DNA of 64,000 bases from the NCBI GenBank assembly GCA_900169235.1, contig FWCC01000204.1, positions 62,001-126,000 on the forward strand. Direction: 5' to 3'. Positions 1 through 11,109 of the stretch are shown one piece after another (within the stretch, counting starts at the first letter, position 1; each line of letters begins with the position of its first letter). Under the pieces are notes generated by a model that was not told the origin of the DNA, did no database searches, and saw only the letters and a program-made list of their open reading frames with translations. The translations under genes and the position numbers were made by a program. The DNA is from Zarea fungicola (taxonomy: Eukaryota; Ascomycota; Sordariomycetes; Hypocreales; Cordycipitaceae).

Positions 1-480
1 AGACCAGATAGGCTGCCTTGTCCCCCCTGCCCAAATTTTTCAGTGCAAGAGCACTTTTAAAATGTTGTCGCAAAAATTCAAGACGGATTCGATTCCAGGC
101 AGAATCTCATCCGGCAGAGCGGACCAGTTGGTCCAGTTGGCAAAGCCGGTTCTTTATTGTAGGGCTCCATCACAAAAGACGGGGGGAAGGGTTCGTCCAA
201 TTTGAAAGCATTAGCCGATTGCGAAAACTTCTCAAAAGAGCTCATAAAAGCGACAAGTTGGACAGAGGGAACAATGAAGCCTAGCTGGTCTGCATTCGAA
301 ACGCTCCATTAGGGACATGCTCAGACTTGCGCCGCTCAGCGTCATCCGCTTGCAAAAGGCAACCGCGTGTATAGCCTTCGGCGGCAAAAATAATCTTTTT
401 GAATACAATGACCCATCTGGATTAATCACACGAAAAATGCTTCCTGTTGGTTCCACTACTGTGCTGGCTTCACTGTGGTC
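1..480. other. No gene recognised at left edge
   Basis: Short overlapping reading frames only, none with a recognisable motif or splice structure. It is the 3' flank of the regulator gene that ends at 481 on the minus strand. Confidence 0.5.
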
Positions 481-2713
481 TCATTCCCAGCTGAACATCA
501 ACGAGTCAAGAACGCCCCATTCCAAACTGGCATCCCCGAGGAAACTTTGCAAGGGATCCTCGGACCCTTGAAAGTCGGAATTGAATGCTGGGGAAGAAAG
601 AGAATCGGGCACAACCGGCTCAGTAGCGACAGTATTGGATTCAGGTTCTGGCGCGGGACGAGTGTCTCGTCCAGGGCAAAGCGATCTAACCTTTGCCACG
701 ATTCGTTCCATGTGTGAGCAGTACTCGCGCGCTGCAAAGTTGCCGTTCGTCTGCAGCTCTAGTAGGAGACTGGATGCCACTTCAAGGCCATCGAGATCGG
801 GTCGGCCCTTCTCCATTTGCATAAGGGCTGCAATGCCGAGAATCGTAGAGGCCGAAAAGAGATATTGGGTATAGAAAAAGTCGAATACATAAAAAGACCC
901 GTTTATCCAACAATTAACTAGCATGGAATGCGAATGACGGGCATATTTGAGACACGCTTCAGATATGGACCGGGCGACACCCGACATTTCAGAGGCCAAG
1001 CTTTCTGAATTTGGGGTGTCGGCAGCGCCAACATGAGATTGCAGTACTGAGAGCAGGATGGGTCGTGTGGCGAGAATTAAGCACTGTAACTGTTAGCACA
1101 GTGGACAGGAATCGAGCCTCAAGGTAGCGGGACTCACCTGGTTGAATGACAAGTGTAGGGAGATGGCGCGCGAGTTTGCCTCGGAGACACCCTTCTCCAA
1201 GTTGAGTTGAAGGTGTGGGGGGAGTTTTTCCACCCAGGCATGCAGTTGCTGCAGAGTTGAATGGACTCGCTTGGAGAAAGATCTGTCAGCATTGTCACGT
1301 CTGTAAATCGAGGCAATGATGTTTCCCGCCAGCCGAGCGAGTCTCACTGTCGCAATGTGGTATTCGCAGTCCAGAAAATCTTCACTCCTGTGCGTGACGA
1401 TATTCGTCGGCAACGCTACGAATACCTCCTCGTCGGCGATGGACGGTGGAAGGCCAACTTTTGCAGCCCACATTCTGTCAAATGTGTATGCTGTCCACCA
1501 AACTCGTTTTCGGTGCTCTCTCATCTCGGCGTCTTGGACATTGATGTCAGCACTGAGATGAAGTCCCATCACCGTGGCGAGACGGACCGCGGACCCAGCC
1601 AGGGTGTATGCAGTATGTCGGCGGTTGACTTGTAGAGAATAAAATGACTTTTAAATGAATAAGTGGATGGTTTTCCTGTATTTGGGGCGAAACTTACCAG
1701 CAGCAATACGGTTTCCAAAACGTCGAGAATTGGTCGCTCTGAAAAGATGCCAAACTTTTTACTTGCTTTGGCAAAATAGCCAAGTCCTGGAAACGATTCG
1801 TCTGGTCCTTTTGACCTAGAAGTAAAAAGTTCACCAATGGCAAATAGGGCATATAGCTTGCAGGTGGTAACATCATTTTCGCCATCAATTTCAGCTGCTC
1901 GTTCGAGACTGTCGAGGACTTGACTTGCTCGGACAATATGGTAGCATCTGTTGAGAGATCGAAGGGCTGCTTGAACCAAAAACAGGGCTTTGCCATGGAG
2001 TGGCCAGTCGATGGGCCTAGCCGCAAACTCACGAAGCTGTTCGTCTGTTACATAGCTGGTTCGCGGGAGATGTCCTGGATCACCTTCAGGTGCGGACAAG
2101 AATTGTGCCAGGCGCGTGGCAAAAGCAGCATCTGACGCCTCGCCGATCCAGATTGGTGTATCCGAGGTCATGAAATTGGCAAACCAAGGCTGGTCTTGCA
2201 ACAGCGGGTTCTTGGGGGTATCCCTCCCGGTTCGCTCATCTGCACCACCATCTGCACCACCATCTGTCGATGTGGTGGGGGGATCTTCACCCCTCGCAGG
2301 AGGCGGGATAGTAGAAAATCCATGCCTTTCTTTCCTGGTTCTTAACTCCTCATTCTCCCGTAAAATTCGATCAACGTAGCTGCAGACACATTCGATTAGG
2401 CCCCGACTTTCCCAAGTGATGAGCACGCATTCGTCATACCTCTGTGAAACCTTGATTTGACGATCTCGCGCCGGGTAAACGCATTCGCTGGCATTGTCGC
2501 AGTTTTTACAGGGTTTCCCTCCACTGCATTTAACTTTACGAGCATTGCATGAGCGGCATCTAGGGGAGCATTAACACAAGTTCACCATCCAGGCTAGCGT
2601 GGACATACGCTACAGATTTTGGTTTCGGTATGCGCATTATACTCTGCCCGCTTCTTCTTCACGCGAGGCCTTTGCGCCTGCAGGTTCAATTGAATACCGT
2701 CAGTTCGCAGCAT
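481..2713 (-). CDS. Zn2Cys6 fungal-specific transcription factor
   Basis: Nuclear DNA-binding regulator, about 661 residues. I read five exons: 2713-2643, 2559-2440, 2379-1698, 1647-1138 and 1083-481; they join in phase. The zinc cluster is split by intron 1 and shows C-x2-C-x6-C-x5-C-x2-C-x6-C (CRSCNARKVKC then CKNCDNASEC), preceded by a basic run (RVKKKR). A linker and coiled-coil start (SQSYVDRILRENEELR) follow, then the fungal_trans middle homology region with the usual NRRHTAY and RVWWTAYTFDR landmarks. The start is the first Met in frame with the basic run. It lies at the end of the aldolase/aminotransferase block and is the obvious candidate local regulator, but that is inference. No target can be read from sequence. 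Confidence 0.85.
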
Positions 2714-3299
2714 TAAAACCTAACCAGGCTCTGGTAATGTATGCTGGAGGGAGCGGTCGGCGTGACCTGTCTGGCCGGAAATAGGCGCAATTACGTTGAT
2801 CCACTCCGAATCGTCATTCCAGAAGCCTTTTTGGCGAGAATTGAATGATGAACGTTAATAGGAGCTAGCCTTAATTGAGGCGGTGAGGTGAAGCTGCGAA
2901 TCAGTAACAGTCAAAGGAAGAAGTCAATTGAGATCCGAATAATATGTAATGTGAAATAAAAATATATGCCATGTTCTTTTAAAGGTGGAGTAAAGTGTTA
3001 ATTCAAACGAGACGATTATTGGTCACAGGCTTACCATACTGTACTTTCCTGCATTAGAAGTGGTTATCCTCGGCTCTTCACTTTCACTCTAATTATCTAC
3101 CACCTGATCTATCTCAGCACTATATATGGCTTAGCAGCCTGGCCAATGTCAGAGGTCGTCCATTTTAGCTGAATTTGTTGACAGATCATGCTGGGTTCGC
3201 ACAGAAACACGGGCCAGCTTTTCGCAATTCTACCACAGGGCGCGTGCTTACACGCGGCGATCGAACAAAGAGAAGACTCGACTTGCGCTGGAATATAAT
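2714..3299. other. Intergenic, AT-rich
   Basis: Region between the regulator start and the 3' end of the next minus-strand gene. No conserved coding frame seen. It should hold the promoter of the regulator. Confidence 0.5.
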
Positions 3300-4139
3300 T
3301 TACATGTGCTTTGCAATGGCAAGCTCAGATGCATACCAGTTTTGAATAGCTCGGACATCATAGCTAATAGCGACGGTGTCAAAAGTTTCCAGGTGTATCT
3401 TTGCCAAAGTTCCATTATTCGACAGTCGGCCAACCCACTTGTTGTGCTTTCTCGCCGCGGCAACAATTGTTTCGATTGCGCTGACAAATTCGGGTTCGTC
3501 GCCCCGGGCGGGAACATATCCAAGGACGGAGAGGGCAAGATCGTTCGGGCCAATAAAAACCATATCTTTGAATTATTAGAGCAGGTCAATCTTCCATGTC
3601 CACCGCTACTTACCAACACCTGGTACCGCACAGATGGCATCAGCATTGTCCACGCCCATTTTCGATTCAATTTGGACGCAAGTCAGAAGCGTATCGTTGG
3701 CCATCTTGACATATGTTTGGATATCAACTCCTAGTGAAAATCCAGGAAATGCTGAGCCTTGGCCTCGGACACCCTGTGGAGGGAACTTTGCATGCTGAAC
3801 AATGGCGCGCGCGTCCTCTGCCGTGTGAATCATTGGCACAACGATCCCATGCGCTCCGGCATCCAGGGCTCGCTTTACTAGATCTCCATGGGTACCTCGA
3901 ATGCGTACTAGTGGCGACACGTTTTGTGAAGAGATGGCTGTGATTGCGTCGTGCATTTCGTTGTCGCCAATGTTGCCATGCTCGCAGTCAATTATAATAC
4001 CGTCCAAACCAGTCGAGGCTACAATTTGGGCTATTCGAGATGATGGAAGACCCATAAAGGTCATTACAGGATTAGACTTGGCTCTGAGTGCATTTAGGAG
4101 CCGCAGCTTGGAGATGCACGTTGCCGTAGTTGTAGACAT
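3300..4139 (-). CDS. HpcH/HpaI-family aldolase
   Basis: Class II pyruvate-type aldolase of the HpcH/HpaI/citrate-lyase-beta family, which joins or cleaves pyruvate (or oxaloacetate) and an aldehyde with a divalent metal. Two exons (4139-3614 and 3565-3300, intron of 48 bp) give 263 residues, the usual length. Family marks are IIIDCEHGNIG near residue 50, the RALDAGAHGIVVPM stretch with the following RGQG near residue 125, a QIES metal-ligand region near residue 157, and after the intron GPNDLALS, the conserved metal/substrate loop. No targeting signal, so probably cytosolic. It runs head-to-tail with the RraA-type and aminotransferase genes. The physiological substrate cannot be told from the sequence. 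Confidence 0.88.
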
Positions 4140-4575
4140 GTTCTCGGGCTCTCGGCGGTTGACTTGATTTGCGATTGGTGACTAAATAAACAAATATAGC
4201 AATGTCTTACAACTTGCGAGAATCTTTTTAAACTGAGAGCAGGATAATGACAGTGTATTTACGTCTAGCATGCTATTCTAATACGGTGACTCGCCAGTCA
4301 TCCGGGAATTTCCCACCTCGGTAAAGAGTTGTCTTGCCGAACACCCCCCCGATGCCGCTCGTCTTGCTCCATGGGGCAAATATCTTGTAAATCGCCTTTG
4401 AACTACAATTTCCGAGCGGGGTTGCCTGGGCAGAAAGCTAGACTACTCAAAAGCGCAGCTTTGGACCACAAAGAATGATCTTTACCAAAAAACGATATAC
4501 ATAGTACTCCATGTTTGAGCGTTCTCATTGATGGCTTGCTAATAATATACTACACGCCGTTAAGCCGTGGAAGCT
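4140..4575. other. Intergenic spacer
   Basis: Spacer between two minus-strand genes; probably the promoter of the HpcH-type gene and the terminator of the RraA-type gene. Nothing else seen. Confidence 0.5.
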
Positions 4576-5940
4576 CTACGCTTTGCGCTGTAGAGTGTGA
4601 TAACCCAGCTTCTCTCTTGCTTCACCAAGGGTTGACCCTGCTCCCAGCAAACTGCGTATCCCTTGCTCACTCTCCTCAATACTCTTAGTCAACGCTGCAA
4701 CCTCTCGAGCTCGCGACCGAGGTACGACAACAACGCCGTTTGCGTCAGCCACGATAATGTCGCGAGGGCTGACACGAACTTGACCGAGGCCGATAGATTC
4801 ATTGACACCTCCAACCTGGACGCGATCTTTTCCAGTTCGCATCCAGCGACCAGCAGTAAACATTGGATAGTTGTCGCTGATTGCCTTGTCTACATCGCGA
4901 CACACGCCGTCGATGGCGGTCCCCGCGATACCGCGCTTACCAGCGTACTGTGTCATGATGTCACCCCAGACAGTGCAGTCAGTCCGTCCGCCATTGTCGA
5001 TCACGACAAAGTCTCCTACCGCCACTTCATCGATGAAGTCGCCGACGCTTCCCGGAGGGCTGCTGGCAGGCACATAGCGGACCGTAAATGCTGGTCCAAC
5101 TGTTGTCTTCTTATAGTTGACAAGGGGCATGATGTTGAATGCCTGGCCTGGTATCCCAAGCTTGTCAAGGGCATCTGATACCCCCGGGGTATCAGAGTCC
5201 GCAAACAGGGCCACCAGCTCCGTATCCTCGGCGGCCGCCGGTGCGGGAGCCCGTTTCAGATTCGTGTCGGTTTCTTTCTGGGCAGGCGTGTTGATTGCGT
5301 CAAACTCTGTATCATGCATGACATCGGCCACGGATCGCCCGTTGCGCACTTCTTGAAGCATTTTGGCCTGACGGCGGTCGATGCGCTCGCCCAAGTCAAG
5401 AACCTCTTCAACACGAGCAAATGGTATGAACACCGTGCCGCAGTTGTCCGCAATAACGTAGTCATCCTCGTGCACTGTGACGCCCTGCATCTCTACAGGC
5501 GTGCCCGACTCGACTTGCACCAACCTGTTCCGCGCGCTGATCATGGTCACGCCCCGGCCAAACACAGGATAACCAATGTCGCGGCTCCCGTCAATGTCAC
5601 GGCTCGACCCATCCAGAATTGACCCGCGAACACGCTTGGCCTTGGCCGCGTTGGCTAGAATATCACCCCAGCACGACAACCCTTCCTCGCCACCAGCGAT
5701 GACGAGAATCCGGTCATTGCTCGTGATGGCTTCAACCACTGGTGTAATGAGATGGGTAGTCGGGGAAGCACCCTCAGGCTTGCGAGCGAGCTTGACAGTA
5801 CTAGCTCGTCCGACAATTTTAGGGCAGTTCCATAATGGCCGTAGCCCGTAGGTTGCGCCCGGAAGGCTTAGAAAATCGAGGGCATCAGACACCGTGTTGG
5901 AGTCCAACGCAGAGAGGCGATCAAGAATATCAGCGCTCAT
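4576..5940 (-). CDS. Tandem two-domain RraA-type aldolase/decarboxylase
   Basis: Intronless, 454 residues, two RraA-like domains (about 1-205 and 240-454) joined by an Ala/Pro/Asp/Glu-rich linker. Known relatives are 4-hydroxy-4-methyl-2-oxoglutarate/4-carboxy-4-hydroxy-2-oxoadipate aldolases, which also decarboxylate oxaloacetate. Their D-x20-R-D motif is intact in both halves: D93/R114-D115 and D327/R348-D349, each in a WGD...DG..RD context. Bacterial relatives are single-domain proteins of roughly 200-230 residues, so this is a duplication and fusion. A TATATA-like element lies about 85-95 bp upstream. It sits between another pyruvate-type aldolase and an aminotransferase. Biological substrate unknown; it could also be a plain oxaloacetate decarboxylase. 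Confidence 0.88.
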   Translation of the reverse strand: MSADILDRLSALDSNTVSDALDFLSLPGATYGLRPLWNCPKIVGRASTVKLARKPEGASPTTHLITPVVEAITSNDRILVIAGGEEGLSCWGDILANAAKAKRVRGSILDGSSRDIDGSRDIGYPVFGRGVTMISARNRLVQVESGTPVEMQGVTVHEDDYVIADNCGTVFIPFARVEEVLDLGERIDRRQAKMLQEVRNGRSVADVMHDTEFDAINTPAQKETDTNLKRAPAPAAAEDTELVALFADSDTPGVSDALDKLGIPGQAFNIMPLVNYKKTTVGPAFTVRYVPASSPPGSVGDFIDEVAVGDFVVIDNGGRTDCTVWGDIMTQYAGKRGIAGTAIDGVCRDVDKAISDNYPMFTAGRWMRTGKDRVQVGGVNESIGLGQVRVSPRDIIVADANGVVVVPRSRAREVAALTKSIEESEQGIRSLLGAGSTLGEAREKLGYHTLQRKA

Positions 5941-6520
5941 TTTAAAAGATAAATCATCTGTAATTGGAGTAAAAAGGCTGTCAAAGACTTCCTAACATTG
6001 GAAATTCTGCTGTTGTGCCTGCCAGTTTTATATAGGCATTAAGACTCGGCGAATTATTAGGCTACTCTTTGCGGAAGACGATAGCATTACGCTGTGGCTT
6101 GGTTCTGCTAGCTGGCATCACTTGACAGCATCTCGGTAAACCTGACAGGTTGCCGAGACAAATCTTCAGACGCACCCCAACCGATGTCGGACTTATTGGC
6201 GGACGTAATAGTAATGCATTTACTTGGCGGCCAATTTGCACAGCAATAAGTTCCTTTTCTTTATGCAGCATCAGTTCGAGTCCGCACGTCATAGTGGCAA
6301 TGTCAGCTGTCTGGCAGGGTGAATAACAGATGAGTGAAAAAGGCACTGTGAAGACTTCGGTGTAAGAAGCGAAGTGACCTAATTATCTACATGAAAACTG
6401 AACTCAATATCCTAATTTTAACTTAATATTAGGTTTCTATACGTATCTAATTTATGCCAGCTATCTTTCCCAGCTAGCAAAGTGGCGCTCTATAAGACTA
6501 CATCACTGTTCAATGCCTTC
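5941..6520 (-). promoter_or_regulatory. Promoter region of RraA-type gene
   Basis: Holds TTTATATAGG at about 6027-6035, which reads as a TATA-like box on the minus strand about 90 bp before the start codon. The rest is the 3' flank of the aminotransferase gene; no coding frame supported. Confidence 0.4.
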
Positions 6521-7978
6521 TTAGTTGGTGCCAACGACGGCGCATAACGCAACGGCAACCCTGTCGACATTTGCTTCAGTTACTACGTAGAGTTGAGGTG
6601 TTAGATTTATCTTGCAAAATAATGCGACGATGTATTGCTTACAGCCAGTCACAGAGAGCCTTCCAGAAGGCATCAGATAGACATGGTGGCTCTCCCTCAG
6701 TTCCGTGACTTGGGAGGCAGAGAGGCCGGTCATCGAGAACATGCCAATCTAAAAATGTTAGTGGGATAAATTTAAGCCAGATAGCCGCACAAAAGGAATA
6801 CTGACATTAGTGAGCAGGTGTTCCCAGGAACCTCGTGCGTTGCGCGCCTTGAGTGCATCGTACAGACTTTGTCGCATGCGCTTCATGCGGCTACTCATCT
6901 GCAACAAATCTTCCTGCCATTGTGCATATAGTGTCTTGTCATTGAGGATCTCGGAAATAATTCGAGCGCCGTATGAAGGGCAGGAGGTGATCTCTGCTCT
7001 AGACAACTGAGTCAAAATCGGCGTGATGTGTTGGGATGTCTGGGCACTGAGTCCGATGAGGTGAACGACGCCGATACGTTCGCCATACAGACCAAAATTC
7101 TTTGAAAACGATTGAGCAACGGCAAATTCTAGATCTGCGCAGTCGTAGAAGTGGGCAATCGCGTATGCATCGTTTGCGACATCTCCAGATGCGAATCCTT
7201 GGCTGCAAGAGAAATAATCCGCGTTAGATTGCTTGATCCATTCAAGCGTCGGCACTTTACTCACTATGCGACATCAAAAACAGCAAACAGTTTCTTCTCT
7301 CTGCAGATAGCTGCAATCTCATGCCACTGCTGCTCTGTGAGATCAATGCCGGTTGGGTTGTGAGCGCAGGCATGGAGTATCACAACATCCCCGACGGTAG
7401 TCTGCCCTCGAAGAGTATCCGCCATGCCCTGAAAGTCCAGCTCCTGGCCACTCTTGCTCAAGTATGGGTATGTGCGTTGCTGGACGCCTAAGCCAGCATA
7501 TCTCCAAATTTCCGAATGATTGACCCAGCTGGGGTCCGAGATCCAAACATTTTTCAGTCGGAACTGTGTTGCAAGGAACTTTGCTGCGACATGGTTGGCT
7601 CCAGTGCCAGAAACAGTCTGCATCGATGCAATACGCTGTACATCCCGAGACTGGCCGAATAACAATTCTTGAGATTTCCGCACTAAGCCTTGGTGACCAG
7701 AAAGTGGAAGATGTTCATGGTCTATGGTCTTATCGGCGTGAATTCGAGCTTTTGCCTTGAAGTGATCCAAGTTAGCTCATAGCTCAGCGAAAAACAATAG
7801 TTGGCTCATTGCTAGGTACCTGCTCAACAGAGGGTAGAATCCAGGGCAGCCCATTCTCATCACGATAGAAACCCGGGCATAGATCGACCTTTTGCTCATT
7901 TTTGTCGGCGAGGAAGGCGGCTATAAGCGAAAATGATGGATCGGGCTTTGCAGGTGGGAGGCTTGCGAGGGCTGACAT
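6521..7978 (-). CDS. Aspartate aminotransferase (class I PLP enzyme)
   Basis: Transfers an amino group between aspartate or a related acid and a 2-oxo acid. Five exons (7978-7820, 7755-7265, 7202-6806, 6748-6643, 6582-6521) join in phase to 404 residues, the normal family length. Landmarks: substrate-binding HNPTGIDL near residue 190, the DVAYQGFASGD strand, and the PLP-binding lysine near residue 251 in SFSKNFGLYGER, followed by the usual C-terminal GMFSMTGL and GRLSVTGLTEANV. The N-terminus lacks a mitochondrial presequence, so the cytosolic form is likely. It is divergent from the alpha/beta hydrolase and next to two aldolases, so it may aminate their 2-oxo-acid products. One donor site is GTCAGT, slightly unusual. 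Confidence 0.92.
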
Positions 7979-8588
7979 GTTTACGGCTGCACAGTTACGA
8001 GTTGAGATATGTTGGCTGGCTAGCTAGGGAAGAGGACGGGAAGAAAGTGAAAGCACGCTGGATGGGGCCGAAATGCAGCAGTTAAATAATTTGTGTATTG
8101 CAAAGGGCGTAAATTTAGGCAATTATGCGACGCAGGCTCAGCAGCAGCTCCGGTTCAAAGAGCTGCAAACTTACAATTATGATAGGTTCGGCGACAAGAA
8201 ATTGGACCGAGCACCAGTTAACATGAACTGGAGCAATCGTCTTGGTGTTATAACCGCCATTTGGGTTGGTTCTCCCCGCTAAAGCTGTTCGGGTGCTTGA
8301 CACTTTCCCGAGTAAGACAGGAAGGGCGTGCTTGAACAAATGTTATGCTCCACACAGCTGGGAATAAATAGTTTTTATTTAAACTTTCTCATTGTAGTGT
8401 TGTGGACGAGGCAATTTTCAGCATCAACTAATCTAGTAGTGACTGATTGATTTTCATCATTTTTTCATATCCATCACTGTGCTTGTCCTATTTTCGGAAG
8501 CAAAACCCGAACTTTCAGTTCTCGCCAAAGCACATCACACACACTAGCAGGGGTAATACTAGTCCAGCGACAGGCGACGACAGACAAA
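7979..8588. promoter_or_regulatory. Divergent promoter region
   Basis: A 610 bp gap between the aminotransferase (minus) and alpha/beta hydrolase (plus) start codons, so both promoters lie here. AT-rich; no coding frame with recognisable motifs. Confidence 0.5.
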
Positions 8589-9437
8589 ATGACTGCAACA
8601 CAGTCCAACAACTCCCCGGTTCAACACGAGTCTTTTGAGATTTGCATTGGCGACACAACAGTCACGGTTTCTGTATCACACCGAGATGGACCGCTAGCGC
8701 CAATTCTCTTTTTGCATGGCTTTGGAGGCAGCAAGGAAGACTACCTGGATATTGCCATCAACCCGCTGTTCAAGAACCGCGCTTTTGTTGCATTCGACGC
8801 CCCAGGTTGTGGCAGAACGATAGTTTCAAAGTTTTCAGAGATTTCGATTCCGTTTCTTGTCAAAACAACACGCGCCGTTCTTGAACGGCTCAATATCCAA
8901 CGTTTCCATCTAGTTGGCCACTCAATGGGCGGCCTTGCCGGTCTGGAACTAGCAGCAGAGAGCCCCGAATCTGTCCTGAGCTTTGTTAATATCAAAGGGA
9001 ACCTTGGCCCCGAGGATTGTTTCCTTAGTCGACAAATATTTACCAGCGCAGATACCGATTGTGACAAATTCCTGAAGAGCTTTGTGGCAAGAAACTACAA
9101 TTCGCCGTATTTTTCTTCACCTCTCTATGCCTCCACTGTTGAGTACAAGGTTCGAGCGGCGGCGGTTCGCGGTATCTTTGAGTCCATGGTGCATCTATCT
9201 GACAACGAGGATCTGCTAAACAAATTTTTGTCTCTCCCCTTTCCCCGAATGTTCATGTACGGCGAGCAGTACAACACGTTGTCTTATTTGCCAACACTCA
9301 AAGCCAACCATGTCCAGCTAGCCGAAATCTCCCTCTGTGGTCATTTCCCCATGTACTCTGACCCTATTTTAATGTGGAAGTATATTGCAGGGGTCGTTTC
9401 TTCCGGGGATACACAGTCGTCGAAGCAACTTTGTTAG
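8589..9437 (+). CDS. Alpha/beta hydrolase
   Basis: Single exon, 282 residues, typical small alpha/beta hydrolase fold. Oxyanion-hole motif LHGFGGS near residue 43, nucleophile elbow GHSMGG with Ser near residue 112, and a C-terminal catalytic-type His in CGHFPMYSDP near residue 258. A Glu in MYGEQY is where the acid usually sits. No signal peptide. A serine hydrolase acting on an ester, lactone or C-C bond; the substrate is not evident. It may act with the aldolase/aminotransferase set through the shared promoter. Confidence 0.85.
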   Translation: MTATQSNNSPVQHESFEICIGDTTVTVSVSHRDGPLAPILFLHGFGGSKEDYLDIAINPLFKNRAFVAFDAPGCGRTIVSKFSEISIPFLVKTTRAVLERLNIQRFHLVGHSMGGLAGLELAAESPESVLSFVNIKGNLGPEDCFLSRQIFTSADTDCDKFLKSFVARNYNSPYFSSPLYASTVEYKVRAAAVRGIFESMVHLSDNEDLLNKFLSLPFPRMFMYGEQYNTLSYLPTLKANHVQLAEISLCGHFPMYSDPILMWKYIAGVVSSGDTQSSKQLC

Positions 9438-9820
9438 ATCAAGAAAAATACAGCCATGTTATTAGCGCTATATCTAGATACATCAACTTGACTTGTGATT
9501 CGCACATCATTTGACGACACAGGTGTTCAACATATATTCCTACAGCGTAATTCCAACTGGTCATTGTGTAAGATACATATATTGAAGAGGTGGTCTCCGC
9601 ATCCAGATAGGAGCCAAAAGTAGCATAATACTTCCTCCCAGCATCTGCCCGTAAGTTGTTTATATATGTAAAAAAGGAAGTACCCTCTCCCCGCCCGGGG
9701 GCTGGTAATTCATAAGTGGCCGACAAGCGGCGAAAAAGTATAAACTCTATGTACACGAAAATTGATGTTGCGGTAGCTCCGTTGTCTCATTGAGAGCAAG
9801 TAGTGGACCAGTATGCTGAT
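9438..9820. other. Convergent 3' region
   Basis: Gap between two converging genes; short frames only, no supported gene. It should contain both transcript ends. Confidence 0.5.
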
Positions 9821-11109
9821 TTAATAGCTGCCATGGCTGCCATGGTTGCCACAGCTACCGGCGGGCTTCGTCGGGGCTGCCGTGGTAGTCGTAGCATTGG
9901 CAGAGGTAGTAGCAGGAGGAGAGCTGGCGGGAGGGCGGATAGAGGTGGCGATGGTGGTCGAGGGGCGGATAGAGGTGGTGATGGTGGTGGCAGAAGCCTT
10001 GGTAGTGGTGGCAGAAGCCTTGGTAGTAGTGGCGGACTGGCTGACGCTCGACGACGCGGGAGCAGAAGAAACGGCTGATGTAGTAGTGGTGGTGGGCTTG
10101 GTCTGAGTAGAGAGCGTAGTGGGAGCAGCTGTGCTGGTGGCAGAAGCGGTGCTGGTGGCGGAGGCAGTGGTGCTGGCGCTCGTAGCAGGGCCGTCGACGA
10201 AGATATCGTTCTGGGCACCGTCGGCCCAACCCATGAGGCTGTTGTAAGCAGGCGACATGCCGTTGGGAACAACAACGTTGTTGCCCTCGGCCTGGTTCCA
10301 AGCAATCATCTGCTTGGCTCCCTTGACACACTTGGTCTTGTCGTCACCGCACCACTTAGGGGGCTGAGCAGGAGCAAGCTTCTTGGTCGACGTGGAGCCA
10401 ACGACGTTGCAGTAGAAGTTCTGCATGTACATGTTGGGCTGGCCGCAGCCCTTGGGGACCCAGAGCCAGGCGCAGTAGCATCGTCCATTGGGGCAGTTGG
10501 CGGGCAGATCAGCGGGGATATCGTAGGTCGTGTTCTTCTTCCATGGGGTGCTGAATCTGTTAATGACTGAAGAGTGAAGGCAGTACGGTAGACTTACTGG
10601 ATTTTGGTGGTGAAGACGACCAGGTTTTCCATGGTGACATCCTCGAGCTTATCGGCGTACGAAATGGCAAAAGCGGTACCGGCAGCGTCATCCTGGCCAG
10701 TGGTGTGCAGTTCACCACCCTTTCCATCGGGGTTGTCGCCGAGGCACTTGCCAGGACCAGGAGCATGCCAGTCTTCGGGGTGCTGCGCGCCATCGTCCCA
10801 ATCGCTCATGTACTTGCCGCCGTATGAAAGCGAAGTGAAGGCACGGTTGGTAGCGAGCTCAACTTCGAGGGTGCCACCAGCCTTCAACTCCATAACATCC
10901 TTGGGGGGGACCTTGTCGCAGCCTCGGTCGGCCTGCATCCACCACTTGTTCTTGGGCAACATGTACAACGGGTTTACAACGAGGTTCGTGTTTTGGTCAT
11001 CAACTGCAGAATTGTTTCCGCCCTTGCAGAACATGCCCTTTTGGCTCCAGGCGGCGACGTGAGCGTTGGCAACGGCCGCCAGCGACAGAAGAACAACGGT
11101 AGGCAACAT
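9821..11109 (-). CDS. Secreted LPMO-like protein with Ser/Thr-rich tail
   Basis: Two exons (11109-10598, 10556-9821), 415 residues. A signal peptide ends just before His17 (AVANA then [12 protein letters not shown]), and a mature N-terminal histidine is the first copper ligand of lytic polysaccharide monooxygenases. The body (about 17-265) has many cysteines and the stretches [23 protein letters not shown] and [25 protein letters not shown]. From memory this pattern matches the fungal LPMO group CAZy lists as AA14 (oxidative attack on plant polysaccharides), but I am not certain of the family number. The last 150 or so residues are low-complexity Ser/Thr/Ala/Pro with near-repeats ([13 protein letters not shown]), probably O-glycosylated. 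No carbohydrate-binding module seen. Confidence 0.8.
9850..10195. repeat. Low-complexity Ser/Thr/Ala tail repeats
   Basis: Imperfect short tandem repeats of AC/GG-rich triplets inside the LPMO-like gene, encoding the O-glycosylation-type tail. They create spurious long frames in all other reading frames. Confidence 0.7.

Noticed and set aside
9787..10331. Long Pro/Leu- or Gly/Arg-rich frames on both strands
   Set aside because: Shadows of the repeated Ser/Thr tail of the LPMO-like gene in other frames.
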